Assembly (NCBI GenBank): GCA_963696585.1
Contig: CAVOKW010000038.1
Span: forward strand, 123,499 to 187,498
Direction: 5' to 3'
Length of the DNA: 64,000 nt
Source of the DNA: Parvibaculum sp963696585
GTDB lineage: Bacteria > Pseudomonadota > Alphaproteobacteria > Parvibaculales > Parvibaculaceae
The notes beneath the pieces are model-generated. The model did not search any database. It worked only from the letters and a program-made list of their open reading frames with translations, and was not told where the DNA came from. Every line of letters starts with the position of its first letter. Within the stretch, counting starts at the first letter, position 1. Positions 42,632 to 52,240 of this stretch are shown one piece after another. The translations under genes were made by a program, and so were the position numbers.

Positions 42632-43928
42632 TCATGCGACCGCCGCCAGCGCCAGCGCTTGCGCTTGTGTGCGCAGTCGATAAGCCGTCATGCGCTCGAT
42701 CACATCATTGAGATAATTCCCGGCCTGACTGGATCCGATACGTTTGATGGAAATGCCGCCCGGCAGGCTCACAGCCCCGAAGGTTGCCGCGTTCCCAGCC
42801 GCATCTCCGATATAACCACCAGCGGATGCCCAGCCGAAGGTCAGCGGCTTGCGGCCCGCAGCAATCGCCGTGGTCAGCGCCGTGTCGGTCTGCGTGACGC
42901 CGCCGGTCACGATCTTCAGCGCCGGTCGGTCGCTCGCATTCACATAGCCGCGAATATAGTTATTGGCGTCCTTGATGTACTGGAACAGGGGACGGTCAAC
43001 GCCATCGCCGACATGGTTCCATTTCGGCACGACAATCTCGGTTGCCCCAACGCCATCAAGCGGCGCAAACCACGCCATGTCAGCCGCCGTCACGTCGCTC
43101 GCAAGGCGCGTTCCATTGACGCGGAAATTGTCGCCGGGATAGCCGCCGAGCACGAAATGCGGCCAACTGAATGACGCCGTGCCGACAGTCGTAACATTCT
43201 GCGCATTGCTGTTGATGTTGGTGTTGTAAGCCGGGATCAGGTAGATGGTAATGCCCGTGTCATTCACGTTTACCGCAGGAAGAATCACGCGCCAGCGGTC
43301 TCCAAGATCACGGACACCGCCACCCGATCCCAACCGCTGCCGCCATGCGCCCGTGCTGGTATTTATCAGGATGCCGAAGCCAGCGTTTGAGGGCGTCATC
43401 CCAAATGACACCGACCTGATGACTGTGTTTTCAGTGTCCTTTTTCAGATCGACCCAAAAGGTCCGCAACAAGGTGTCGGCGGGAATCGACCCATTTGTGA
43501 TAATGCTGCTGGTCGCACGCCGTGCTCGCGTCCGTCACGGCCCAGAAGTCCCCATCGGCGGCGACTGTTGCCCCACCCTGCTTCGTCCATGCGTTCAGGT
43601 CATTCGGCGATGAAACGATATTCGTCACCTGCCCGCCGACATAGGCCCCGACGTTATCGTTGCGCGCCAGCACGTTATTGCCGAAGCTCTGATAGGTGCC
43701 GCTGGCATTGGCAAGCAGATGCGTCGAGGCGCGCGCGACGGCAACTAACCCTGAAAGCGCCACATCGCTCCCGCCCGCCATGGAGCGGCCCCCCTTGGCG
43801 TCAAAATCCCATAGCGCATTGGCATCCCACCAGCCATTGCGTCCGCCGCGCCAGTCCGGCCAGGTCGCCAGCGGCCAGCAGGCTGCGCCTGCGGGTGAAA
43901 AACTCGTCTGCCTTTCATTGATCGACAT
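42632..43928 (-). pseudogene. Frameshifted phage tail/structural-type gene
   Basis: Two overlapping minus-strand frames make one protein of about 430 residues. The first (43928 to ~43508) reads MSINERQTSF..., LLANASGTYQSFGNN, VTNIVSSPNDLNAWTKQGG and DFWAVTDASTA. The second continues as SSIITNGSIPADTLLRTFWV, LKKDTENTVIRSVSFGMTPS and ends NYLNDVIERMTAYRLRTQAQ. The junction at about 43508-43520 needs a one-base correction. The RAST...TNL-like 'NDLNAWTKQG' segment and C-terminal 'VIERMTAY' pattern are typical of prophage tail or carbohydrate-binding proteins. No other phage genes are near. It could also be an intact gene with a base-call error. Confidence 0.65.
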
Positions 43929-43996
43929 GGTCGAACTCCCTCTCCGTTATGACGGCAGGAATTCTCCCATGCGGCAAAACACCGGGGATAAGTTAT

Positions 43997-44740
43997 TCAA
44001 AAATCCCAGTCAGGCCCCGGCAGCGCCCGATAGGCGCGCGTCAAGGCGTCCGACCAGGCTTGGCTCAACGCCCTGAAATAAGGATCATCATCCTTGATCC
44101 GCCGCTTCATGGCGACCTTCAGCGTATTGCGCCGATAAACCATGAGATCAATCGGCATGCCGACCGAAAGATTGGACCGCATGGTCGAATCCATCGAAAT
44201 CAGCGCGAGCTTCAGCCCATCGGCCACATCCGTGTCATAGGTGCCAGCCCGGTCTATGATCGGCTTGCCATATTTATGCTCGCCGATCTGCAGATAGGGC
44301 GTGTCTTCGGTCGCCTCGATATAGTTCCCCGCCGAATAGATCTGGAAGAGCCGCATCTCGCCATTGCCGACCTGCCCGCCCAGCAGGATCGACACATTGA
44401 AGTCGGTTGCCTGGGCTTCGAGCGAGGGCCCATCCGCGCGATAGACTTCGCGCACCGCCGCGCCCATGAGCTGCGCCGCCCGCACCATGCTCGGCACCGT
44501 GTGCAGCGTCATCGGCTTCTCGCCTTCACGGATGGCCACCCCCAGCTCCAGCGCGACATTCACCACAGCCTGCGCCACGGCCAGATTGCCGGCCGTCATG
44601 ATCGAAATGACACGTTCGCCGGGTTTCTCGATAACTGTCAGCTTGCGGAAGGTCGAGATATTATCGACACCGGCATTGGTGCGCGTATCCGCCAGCATCA
44701 CAAGGCCGCCTTCGAGCCGAAGTGCGACACAATAGGTCAT
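43997..44740 (-). CDS. Anbu, proteasome-like peptidase
   Basis: The 247-residue protein is an Ntn hydrolase of the proteasome/HslV type. After Met removal it begins with Thr, and LADTRTNAGVDNISTFRKL supplies the Asp and Lys expected at mature positions 17 and 32-33. This N-terminus and the C-terminal YRRNTLKVAMKRRI are those of Anbu. Anbu forms a spiral or ring assembly and is encoded with alpha-E and ATP-grasp genes, as here. It starts 102 bp downstream of the alpha-E gene. The usual transglutaminase-like member is not present in the gap. Confidence 0.9.
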   Translation of the reverse strand: MTYCVALRLEGGLVMLADTRTNAGVDNISTFRKLTVIEKPGERVISIMTAGNLAVAQAVVNVALELGVAIREGEKPMTLHTVPSMVRAAQLMGAAVREVYRADGPSLEAQATDFNVSILLGGQVGNGEMRLFQIYSAGNYIEATEDTPYLQIGEHKYGKPIIDRAGTYDTDVADGLKLALISMDSTMRSNLSVGMPIDLMVYRRNTLKVAMKRRIKDDDPYFRALSQAWSDALTRAYRALPGPDWDF

Positions 44741-44842
44741 CGTCTGCTCCTGGGTTTAGTCCGCCACTGATTGGGCCGTTCCAGCGCACATCAATACAGG
44801 CTTACGCCTCATTCTGGCTAGCTGGATTTCGTGGGGGCTGGC

Positions 44843-45793
44843 TCACCCCACCAGATAACTGCGGCTGATTTCATGACCCAGCCGGTTATTCTGCTCGATA
44901 AATTGCGACAGGAACTCGTGCAATCCCTGTCCGAAAATATCATCGACCTTGCCAAAGCACAGTTGCGAGTAAATCTGACCCGCAACCCGGTGGCTTTCAT
45001 GGCGTTGACCATATTGTTCGGCAAGCTTGTCCAGACACGCCTTGATATCCGCCGCACAGCTGATCAGCGAGCGGGGCATCTGTTCCTGCAAAATCAGAAA
45101 ATCGGCAATCAGCCAGGGCTTGATGCCTTCCTTGTAGAGCACGTGATAGGAGCGATAGCCCGACACCGCGCGCAAGATCGAGGCCCATTGATAAAAATCG
45201 ATGCCGCCGCCCACTTCCACATTTTCCGGCAGCAGCAGGTGATATTTCACGTCGAGAATACGCGCCGTGTTGTCGCCGCGTTCGATAAAGGTTCCCAGCC
45301 GCGTGAAGTAATAGCTGTCACGGCGCAGCATGGTGGCAACTGTCGCGCCATGGAACAGCAGCGAACGCTCTTTCACCCAGTCGAGAAAACGATGCAAGCC
45401 GCTGCCGCGCATCCGGCTTTCATCCCAGGCCGGCAGCTCCAGCCAGGTGCCATTCAGCGCCTCCCATTGCTCCGTCGTCAGCGCCGTTCGCACCGCGCGT
45501 GCATTGCGCCGCGCCGTTTCAATGCAACTGCGGATGCTTGAGGGATTGTCCCGGTCAAAGGCGAGGTAGAAGATGACGTTTTCCGGTGTCGCCTCTTCAA
45601 ACTTTTCATAGAAAGCGCTCTCCGTTCCCGACACGATAAGTGTGGAAGCCCATTCCGCGCCCGCATTCGCGCCGAGCGTGCCCGATGGCATCAGCGACAG
45701 GCGATCCGTGACACGCAGCATGCGCGCAATATTTTCAGCGCGCTCCATATAGCGGGCGATCCAGAACAGATTATCGGCGGTACGGCTCAGCAT
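44843..45793 (-). CDS. Alpha-E domain protein
   Basis: The 316-residue all-alpha protein begins MLSRTADNLFWIARYMERAE, the hallmark of alpha-E (DUF403) proteins, and contains FIERGDNTARILDVKYHLLL. Its biochemical role is not settled; comparative genomics place it with ATP-grasp and Anbu as part of a peptide-synthesis/proteolysis system. It is 52 bp downstream of the ATP-grasp gene in the same direction. Confidence 0.88.
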   Translation of the reverse strand: MLSRTADNLFWIARYMERAENIARMLRVTDRLSLMPSGTLGANAGAEWASTLIVSGTESAFYEKFEEATPENVIFYLAFDRDNPSSIRSCIETARRNARAVRTALTTEQWEALNGTWLELPAWDESRMRGSGLHRFLDWVKERSLLFHGATVATMLRRDSYYFTRLGTFIERGDNTARILDVKYHLLLPENVEVGGGIDFYQWASILRAVSGYRSYHVLYKEGIKPWLIADFLILQEQMPRSLISCAADIKACLDKLAEQYGQRHESHRVAGQIYSQLCFGKVDDIFGQGLHEFLSQFIEQNNRLGHEISRSYLVG

Positions 45794-45845
45794 CGTGGCA
45801 AGCGGTCTCCCAGAACCTTGTCTGTCGCATTCAGAAAATCAGCCA

Positions 45846-47264
45846 TCAGCTTCTCAGCACCCAGGTATCTTTCGTGCCGCCACCCTGACTGGAATTGACA
45901 ACGAGGGACCCCTCTTTCAGCGCCACGCGTGTCAGGCCGCCAGGCACCACGCGAACCTCCTTGCCCGACAGGATGAAGGGCCGCAAATCCACATGCCGTG
46001 GTGCAACCCCTTCATTGACAAATGTCGGACAGGTCGAAAGCGCCAGCGTCGGCTGTGCGATATATTTCTCCGGTGCCGCCTTGATGCGCTCGGCAAAAAC
46101 CGCGCGCTCTTCCTTCGTTGCCTTCGGGCCGACCAGCATCCCATAGCCGCCCGAGCCGTGCACCTCTTTCACAACCAGCTCATCAAGCCTGTCGAGAACA
46201 TAGGCGAGTTCGTTCGGCTCGCCGCAGCGATGCGTCGGCACATTTTTGAGGATCGGTTTTTCGCCGAGGTAAAACTCGATCATGCGCGGCACATAGGTAT
46301 AGATCGCCTTGTCATCGGCAATGCCGGCGCCCACCGCATTTGTCAGCGTCAGATTGCCGGCGCGATAGGCACTCATCAACCCGGACACGCCCAGAACGGA
46401 ATCCTTGTTGAACACACTCGGATCCAGAAATTCGTCATCGACACGCCGATAGATCACATCGACGCGCAAGGCGCCCTGTGTCGTGCGCATATAGACCACA
46501 TCGTTTTTGACATAGAGGTCAGGCCCTTCCACCAGCTCGACGCCCATCTGGTCGGCGAGGAAGGAATGCTCATAATAAGCGCTGTTATAAACGCCAGGCG
46601 TCAGCACGACGACGGTCGGATCACCCTCGCAGTGGCGCGGCGCGACGGATGACAAGGTGTGCAGCAGATCGTCGCAATAATGATCGACCGGCGCCACATT
46701 GTAGCGCGAGAAGAGATCGGGAAAGAGCCGCATGGTGATTTCGCGGTTCTCCAGCATGTAGGAAACGCCTGACGGTGTGCGGCAATTATCTTCCAGCACA
46801 TAAAACTCTTCCGGCCCCACACGCACCATGTCGATGCCGGCAATATGTGTATAGACGTTGTGGGCAACTTCCAGACCGCGCATCTCGGGACGATAGGTCT
46901 CGTTGCCAAGCACCTGCTCAGCCGGAATGAGTCCTGCCTTGAGGATTTCCTGTTTGCCGTAAACATCCGCGATAAAGGCATTGAGCGCCTTCACGCGCTG
47001 GATCAGCCCGGCAGAAATCTGTTCCCACTCAGCCGCTTCCAGAATGCGGGGAATGATGTCAAAGGGGATGATGCGCTCAGGGTCGCCCCCTTCGCCATAA
47101 ACCGCAAAGGTGATACCGATACGCCTGAAAAAAGTCTCGGCCTCTTCACGTCGAAGCGTCAAGATTTCGGTCGGCGTTTCCTTCAGCCAGTCGCGAAGCG
47201 TCCGATAGGCCGTGCGGACCTCCTGATCGCTGAGGCCCATTTCGTCGAAGATGGCGGGAGCCAT
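45846..47264 (-). CDS. Circularly permuted ATP-grasp protein (DUF404/407)
   Basis: The ~472-residue protein has features of type 2 circularly permuted ATP-grasp enzymes: MGLSDQEVRTAYRTLRDWL, FYVLEDNCRTPSGVSYMLEN, LDELVVKEVHGSGGYGMLVG and ALKEGSLVVNSSQGGGTKDT. These resemble peptide ligases of the glutathionylspermidine synthase type. I chose the ATG at 47264 because AGGAGAG stands just before it; a start at 47291 adds nine residues. First gene of the Anbu operon. Confidence 0.88.
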   Translation of the reverse strand: MAPAIFDEMGLSDQEVRTAYRTLRDWLKETPTEILTLRREEAETFFRRIGITFAVYGEGGDPERIIPFDIIPRILEAAEWEQISAGLIQRVKALNAFIADVYGKQEILKAGLIPAEQVLGNETYRPEMRGLEVAHNVYTHIAGIDMVRVGPEEFYVLEDNCRTPSGVSYMLENREITMRLFPDLFSRYNVAPVDHYCDDLLHTLSSVAPRHCEGDPTVVVLTPGVYNSAYYEHSFLADQMGVELVEGPDLYVKNDVVYMRTTQGALRVDVIYRRVDDEFLDPSVFNKDSVLGVSGLMSAYRAGNLTLTNAVGAGIADDKAIYTYVPRMIEFYLGEKPILKNVPTHRCGEPNELAYVLDRLDELVVKEVHGSGGYGMLVGPKATKEERAVFAERIKAAPEKYIAQPTLALSTCPTFVNEGVAPRHVDLRPFILSGKEVRVVPGGLTRVALKEGSLVVNSSQGGGTKDTWVLRS

Positions 47265-47441
47265 CGTCTCTCCTGTCTGTGTGGCGATCAACTGCGCCCT
47301 GTTATTGCAATCATCAAGAGCAAAACTGATGCCAGCCGGAAATCCGCCATTTGTCAGGGGACCCTTGAGCTTAAATCAGGGCAATTGCCCTGCCTTTGAT
47401 CAACGCACGGACGGGTCGCCAAAGAAATAGGCAACATGCCT

Positions 47442-48713
47442 CTATTTGCCGCGCAGACCGCCCAGCAGCGCCGCCGTGGGATAGCCATCGGCTGGCAGCT
47501 TGTGCTTGACCTGATAGGCGCGGATCGCCTTGCGGGTATTATAGCCGATGATGCCATCGACCCCGCCCGTATCGAAGCCCGCCGCGCTCAACAGGCTCTG
47601 AAGTTCCTGCCGTTCGGCCCGCGCCAGTGGCCGCTCGTCCGTCGGCCAGTCGCCCAGCACTTCGCCCCGGCCCTGAAACCGGTCGGCCAGCAGGCAGACA
47701 GCCAGCGCGTAAGAGGTCGAGGCATTATAGGCGAGCACGGCCCGGAAATTGTCTGAGACGATAAAGGCCGGTCCGCGATGACCCGCAGGCAAAAAGAGCG
47801 ACATGTCGCGCCCGGTTTCACGCGCCGGGAAAGTGCCGCCCGCTGCCGGATGGACCCCAAGGGCGATCCAGCTCGAAAGCGGCTTCTTCACCGCCATATC
47901 GGCCAGAGCGTAATTGAAGTCCTTGGGCAGCAAAACCTCATGTCCCCAGACCTCGCCCGTCTTCCACCCGGACTGGGCCAGATAATGCGCCGTCGACCCC
48001 AGCGCATCGGCAGTCGAGGTCCAGATGTCGCGACGATGGTCGCCATCAAAGTCTACCGCATGGAGATTATAGGTCGTCGGGATGAACTGGGTCTGGCCCA
48101 TGGCGCCCGCCCAGGAGCCAAGCATCGCCTCGGGCGCAATGTCACCCGCCTGAATGATCTTGAGCGCGGCGATGAGCTGTGTCTTGCCAAAATCCGGGCG
48201 CCGCCCCTCATAGGCAAGTGTCGCCAGCGACCGCACGACATTCATCGTGCCCTGAAACTGGCCATAGCCGGATTCGAGGCCCCAGATCGCAACCGCCGTC
48301 TCGCGCGGCACGCCATAGGTCTTTTCCAGCCGATCAAGCAGCACCTTGTTGTCGGCCAGCAGTTGTTTTCCCGCCGCCACACGCTTGTCGGAAAGCGCGG
48401 AATCCAGATATTCCCAAACCGCCTTGCTGAATTCCGGCTGGTTCTGGTCGGCCTCCACCACATCGGGATCGGGCTCGACACCCTTGAGGGCGTGGTCAAA
48501 CACGCTCGGCTTGATGCCAGCCTTGAGCGCTTCGCCGCGAAAACCGGCAAGCCAGGTTTTGAACGGCACAGAGGGAACGCCCCCTGCATTGCCGGGCGAG
48601 ACCACGGGCACCGGCGTCTTCCTGGCCCCGGTGTCAGCGCAACCAGCCATCACCAGTGCCACGGACAGTCCGGCACCAAGCCGCATCATGCGCCTGACTC
48701 CCTCAAAACCCAT
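47442..48713 (-). CDS. Lipoprotein lytic murein transglycosylase (MltB-like) with peptidoglycan-binding domain
   Basis: The ~423-residue protein has a lipobox (VALVMAGC). A family 3 (MltB) transglycosylase domain follows with catalytic Glu in VAIWGLESGYGQFQGT and IPTTYNLHAVDFDGD. A C-terminal PG_binding_1 domain shows SAAGFDTGGVDGIIGYNTRK. It would cleave septal or sidewall glycan from the outer membrane face. The ATG at 48713 gives a normal signal sequence. Monocistronic by position. Confidence 0.88.
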   Translation of the reverse strand: MGFEGVRRMMRLGAGLSVALVMAGCADTGARKTPVPVVSPGNAGGVPSVPFKTWLAGFRGEALKAGIKPSVFDHALKGVEPDPDVVEADQNQPEFSKAVWEYLDSALSDKRVAAGKQLLADNKVLLDRLEKTYGVPRETAVAIWGLESGYGQFQGTMNVVRSLATLAYEGRRPDFGKTQLIAALKIIQAGDIAPEAMLGSWAGAMGQTQFIPTTYNLHAVDFDGDHRRDIWTSTADALGSTAHYLAQSGWKTGEVWGHEVLLPKDFNYALADMAVKKPLSSWIALGVHPAAGGTFPARETGRDMSLFLPAGHRGPAFIVSDNFRAVLAYNASTSYALAVCLLADRFQGRGEVLGDWPTDERPLARAERQELQSLLSAAGFDTGGVDGIIGYNTRKAIRAYQVKHKLPADGYPTAALLGGLRGK

Positions 48714-48802
48714 GATGCCGTCGCGCTCCACACAATCATTAATCATTGAAAATCAGTTTCGGCGACAAGATAACATGCCGCGGGTTAAGGGCATCCGAAA
48801 AG

Positions 48803-48854
48803 CCCCCTCAATCAACCCCCTCAATCAACCCCATCAATCAACCCCATCAATCAA
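48803..48854. repeat. Four tandem 13-bp units
   Basis: The unit CCCCMTCAATCAA is repeated four times without gaps (starts 48803, 48816, 48829, 48842). Copies 1-2 have C and copies 3-4 have A at position 5. It lies in the divergent gap between the mltB-like and vanZ genes. Confidence 0.9.
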
Positions 48855-48928
48855 AATGTCGCAGGCGCCGCCGATCAGCCTGCCAGATCATTTTGAACAT
48901 GCTTTCGAAACCATAGTGGGTTGAAATC

Positions 48929-49402
48929 ATGTCCAACTCATGGCCGCTCGTGCCAACTCATGATGGTTCCTGGATAAACCGGATGATTCAATACATGCTC
49001 ACCCCTCGCCGACGCCGCCGCGTGCTTTTTGCGCTCTGGCTCGTACTGATCTTCTGCGTGCTGGCAGGCTCGCTCGACCCGCATGTGCGGATGCCGGGCT
49101 TCTATGAATCGGACAAGTTCATCCATGCCAGCGCCTATTTCGCCTTGGCCATGTTGCCGTCGATCTTCTTCAAAGAGGGGCGGTCACGCCTTCTGGCCAT
49201 GCTGGCGATGATCACACTGGGTGGAGGTATCGAAATCGCGCAACGCTTTGTGCCGGGACGCGACGCATCCCTGCTCGATTTTGCCGCCAATTGTCTGGGC
49301 GTTGCCGCCGGATTGAGTGCCGGACTGGTCCTCGCGCACCTGCTGACAAGGTTTGACCGGGGTCAGGCCGCGCAGCGCTCTTCAATCGCCTCACACAGAT
49401 AG
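48929..49402 (+). CDS. VanZ-like membrane protein
   Basis: The 157-residue protein has about four hydrophobic segments and the VanZ-like pattern DKFIHASAYFALAMLPSIFF, GGGIEIAQRFVPGRDASLLD and AANCLGVAAGL. Function is unknown, though relatives often neighbour polysaccharide genes. A start at 48983 (MIQYMLTPRR) would be as good as 48929. The last 40 bases overlap the 3' end of the convergent SIS-domain gene. Confidence 0.75.
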   Translation: MSNSWPLVPTHDGSWINRMIQYMLTPRRRRRVLFALWLVLIFCVLAGSLDPHVRMPGFYESDKFIHASAYFALAMLPSIFFKEGRSRLLAMLAMITLGGGIEIAQRFVPGRDASLLDFAANCLGVAAGLSAGLVLAHLLTRFDRGQAAQRSSIASHR

Positions 49403-49929
49403 TGATAAAGGCAGATATGAATCTGCTGAATGGCCGGCGTCGATTTCGACGGCGCATCAAGCAGAATGTCGGCCAGCGCCGCGAGCTTGCCGCCGCCCTG
49501 CCCGGTCATCGCAATCGTCGTCATGCCGATCTTCCTGGCTTCGATAAAGGCATTCACGACATTGGCCGAATTGCCGCTGGTCGAAAGCCCGAGCAGCACG
49601 CCGCCCTTCTCGCCAAAGGCTTCGACCTGACGTGAAAACACCGTCGAATAATCATAGTCATTGGCCCAGGCCGTCAGCACCGCCGCATTGGAGCTGAGGC
49701 AAATCGCCTTGAGGCCGCGACGCTCCTTGAGAAAGCGCCCGACAAGCTCGCCCGTAATGTGCATGGCGTCCGACGCCGAGCCGCCATTGCCGCAAACCAG
49801 AAAAGCGCGATTGGCGCTGAGTGCGGTGACAACAGCCGTGATCGCCGCTTCCATCGTCTCGTCGCTGACATGGCGCGCGGTCTCTTCCATCAGCCGCGCC
49901 GCATCGAGGCAATAATCGCCAATACTCAT
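49363..49929 (-). CDS. gmhA: SIS-domain sugar isomerase, phosphoheptose isomerase type
   Basis: The 188-residue protein has the GmhA/DiaA pattern: FLVCGNGGSASDAMHITGEL, AVLTAWANDYDYSTVFSRQV, GLSTSGNSANVVNAF and QQIHICLYHYLCEAIEE. GmhA turns sedoheptulose 7-phosphate into heptose 7-phosphate for LPS or S-layer heptose. DiaA-like replication proteins share the fold; the location beside polysaccharide genes favours GmhA. The ATG at 49929 is the family start; the open frame extends further but is unconserved. Confidence 0.82.
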   Translation of the reverse strand: MSIGDYCLDAARLMEETARHVSDETMEAAITAVVTALSANRAFLVCGNGGSASDAMHITGELVGRFLKERRGLKAICLSSNAAVLTAWANDYDYSTVFSRQVEAFGEKGGVLLGLSTSGNSANVVNAFIEARKIGMTTIAMTGQGGGKLAALADILLDAPSKSTPAIQQIHICLYHYLCEAIEERCAA

Positions 49930-50136
49930 GACAGGTTCCCGGTTTCCGCAAAAGAGCCCCGAAGGACCATCTGGGGGAGAGCTATACCATCGCTCGCCGC
50001 TTTCCCGCCAGTCATGCCACGACAAGCGGCGCCAGACGCGCCCCGAATCGGGACAAATCGGCAGAAATCCCTGGCCTGCTCTTTGCTCCCATGAGCCTGA
50101 CCTGTTGCATTTGAGTACAGTTGAGGGCGTCACGCC

Positions 50137-51675
50137 GTGGGATATATCAACAAGGATATCGCATTCGAGGCCGCGCCAGCCCCCTCCATGCCTGGCCTTG
50201 CCAGGCCATGGCGGCAGGCGGCCTCGGGCCGCCTCACGCCGATAGCCGATCGCATCATGCTGCTGATCGGCGACATCGCCTCTCTCGTTTTGGCACAATC
50301 GCTGGCCGGTCTCATCGCCTTTGGTGTCAGCGAGCAAATCCTGAACCGTCAATATGAAGCCATTGAAGCAGGCGAACTCTCAAGCCGCCTCATCCGCATT
50401 GCCCTTCTCATCACCCTGCCTGTGATCTGGTGGGTTGCCAAAGGCCATTACGCGCGCCGCGCCCCCTTCTGGTCGCAGACGCGCGAAGTCGTCAAGGCCA
50501 TCACCCTCGTCGCCCTGCTGGACGGTTTCCTGCAATACATCACCCGCGATGATTTCTCGCGTCTCTGGCTGATGCAGGCCTGGATCTGGGCGCTCGCCTT
50601 CGTGCCGCTGGGCCGCATTGCCATGCGCCGCTTCCTCAAGCGTTTTGGTAGCTGGACCGCGCCCGTGCTCCTTGTCGGTCGCGATGACACCGCCGAAGAA
50701 GCCGCGCATGTTCTCTCGTCGGAATCCTATCTCGGTTACGAGATTGCAGGTGTCGTTTCGCCTGACAGTTTTGCCTCGCAAGCGGCGGCCGACAATCCGG
50801 CAAGCTATCTCTATCGCGCCGGTGGCGATCTTGCCCATGCGCTGGCGCTGGCGACGAGCGACTATAAGGCGCGTTTCATCGTACTTGCGCCCTCGCCCGA
50901 AGACATGAGCAAGCTCGATCCCCTGCTGCGCGCCCTGCACCGCGCCCATATATCTTTCGCCGTCATTCCGCCCGTGCGCGGCATGGGCGTGATGGCGCTC
51001 GAAACCGGCAATTTCTTCAGCCATGACCTCGTCATGCTGACGCAAGCCGATAATCTCAGCCGCCCGATGAGCCGTCTCCTGAAGCGCAGCTTCGACATCA
51101 TCGTCTCGGCCATTGCGTTGCTTCTGCTCGCGCCCTTCTGCCTCGTCATCGCCCTGCTGACGCGGCGCGATGGCGGCCCGGCTTTCTTCGGCCATCGCCG
51201 TGTCGGCGAAGCAGGCCGCGACTTCCGCTGCATGAAGTTCCGCACCATGAAAGTCGACGCCGACGCCATCCTTGCCGATCTGCTGACCCGCGATCCGCAA
51301 TCGGCACAAGAATGGGCCCGCGATCAGAAGCTGCGCAACGATCCGCGCATCACCCCCATCGGCCACTTCCTGCGTCGCACGAGCCTGGATGAATTGCCCC
51401 AGCTCTGGAATGTGCTGCGCGGCGAGATGAGTCTTGTCGGCCCGCGCCCCGTCACCTATGCCGAAGTCATTCGTTATGGCGAGGATGCTGAATATTATCT
51501 CGCGGCCAAACCCGGCATTACCGGTCTCTGGCAGGTGAGTGGCCGCAACCAGACGACCTACATGCGCCGCGTCCAGCTCGACGCCTGGTATGTGAAAAAC
51601 TGGTCGCTCTGGCAGGATATCGCCATTCTGTGCAAAACCATTCCGGCGGTGTTGCTGCGCAATGGCGCCTGCTAG
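50137..51675 (+). CDS. Polyprenyl-phosphate sugar-1-phosphate transferase (WbaP/ExoY-like)
   Basis: The 512-residue protein has four to five N-terminal membrane helices, a CoA-binding-like middle and the bacterial sugar transferase domain. The latter shows FRCMKFRTMKVDADA, FLRRTSLDELPQLWNVLRGE, SLVGPRPVTYAEV and ITGLWQVSGRNQTTY, ending in RNGAC. It would start repeat-unit synthesis by loading a hexose-1-phosphate on undecaprenyl phosphate. The C-terminal form suggests galactose or glucose. Start is the GTG at 50137. A second enzyme of this kind is at 58031. Confidence 0.9.
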   Translation: MGYINKDIAFEAAPAPSMPGLARPWRQAASGRLTPIADRIMLLIGDIASLVLAQSLAGLIAFGVSEQILNRQYEAIEAGELSSRLIRIALLITLPVIWWVAKGHYARRAPFWSQTREVVKAITLVALLDGFLQYITRDDFSRLWLMQAWIWALAFVPLGRIAMRRFLKRFGSWTAPVLLVGRDDTAEEAAHVLSSESYLGYEIAGVVSPDSFASQAAADNPASYLYRAGGDLAHALALATSDYKARFIVLAPSPEDMSKLDPLLRALHRAHISFAVIPPVRGMGVMALETGNFFSHDLVMLTQADNLSRPMSRLLKRSFDIIVSAIALLLLAPFCLVIALLTRRDGGPAFFGHRRVGEAGRDFRCMKFRTMKVDADAILADLLTRDPQSAQEWARDQKLRNDPRITPIGHFLRRTSLDELPQLWNVLRGEMSLVGPRPVTYAEVIRYGEDAEYYLAAKPGITGLWQVSGRNQTTYMRRVQLDAWYVKNWSLWQDIAILCKTIPAVLLRNGAC

Positions 51676-51738
51676 GCGGTGCGACGACGCCATGACAACC
51701 GGGACCGCCCGCTTCAAGACTCAGCCCGCTTCAAGAAC

Positions 51739-52173
51739 TCAGTAAGGCGAAACGCTGATCGGCGCCGGACGCGATTGCGGAACCGGGGCATCGCCCGTGT
51801 CACTCACCATGCCGGCGCGTGCCCGCGCATCGGCGGCCTCGCGCTGGGCGGTCGCAAGCTGGCGTTCGGCTTCCACCTTGAGGGTCTGGCCAACGCTGAC
51901 GCGCTTATCGCCTTCTTCGATCATTTTCTGACCGTCGGCGCGCTGCTTTTCGCCATCGGTGATCATCGAATTGGCGCGGTCGAGCGAGTCCTGCGCCAGG
52001 GACACGCGCTTTTCGGCGTCGCGCACCAGAATGCTTTCAGCCGAAGGCGGCACCCCGCCATCAAGCGACAGCGTGTCACAACCGGCCAGTGCCGTTGAAA
52101 ACAGCGCCACCACCAGCGGCATCACGCGCCACATCGCTGTCTTATGCCGATTCGATTTTGATTCGCCTGCCAT
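51739..52173 (-). CDS. Small lipoprotein with a coiled-coil
   Basis: The ~144-residue product has a lipobox (VVALFSTALAGC). A long heptad-like helix of about 70 residues follows (VRDAEKRVSLAQDSLDRANS, GEKQRADGQKMIEEGDKRVS) and a Pro-rich tail. The pattern resembles Lpp-type or SlyB-adjacent outer-membrane lipoproteins, but I recognise no family. Starts at 52173 and 52134 are both compatible with the signal peptide. It is convergent with the transferase gene. Confidence 0.65.
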   Translation of the reverse strand: MAGESKSNRHKTAMWRVMPLVVALFSTALAGCDTLSLDGGVPPSAESILVRDAEKRVSLAQDSLDRANSMITDGEKQRADGQKMIEEGDKRVSVGQTLKVEAERQLATAQREAADARARAGMVSDTGDAPVPQSRPAPISVSPY

Positions 52174-52240
52174 GAATCCAAGACACCAATTCAGGCCCTT
52201 ATCGTCAAGCACAAATCACCCCACCTCGTTGCGATGCGCT

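Noticed and set aside
39615..42635. Minus-strand open frame of about 1000 codons
   Set aside because: It is antisense to the fadJ-type, epoxide-hydrolase-like and GST genes, all with full domain motifs on the plus strand. High GC third positions leave the opposite frame free of stops.
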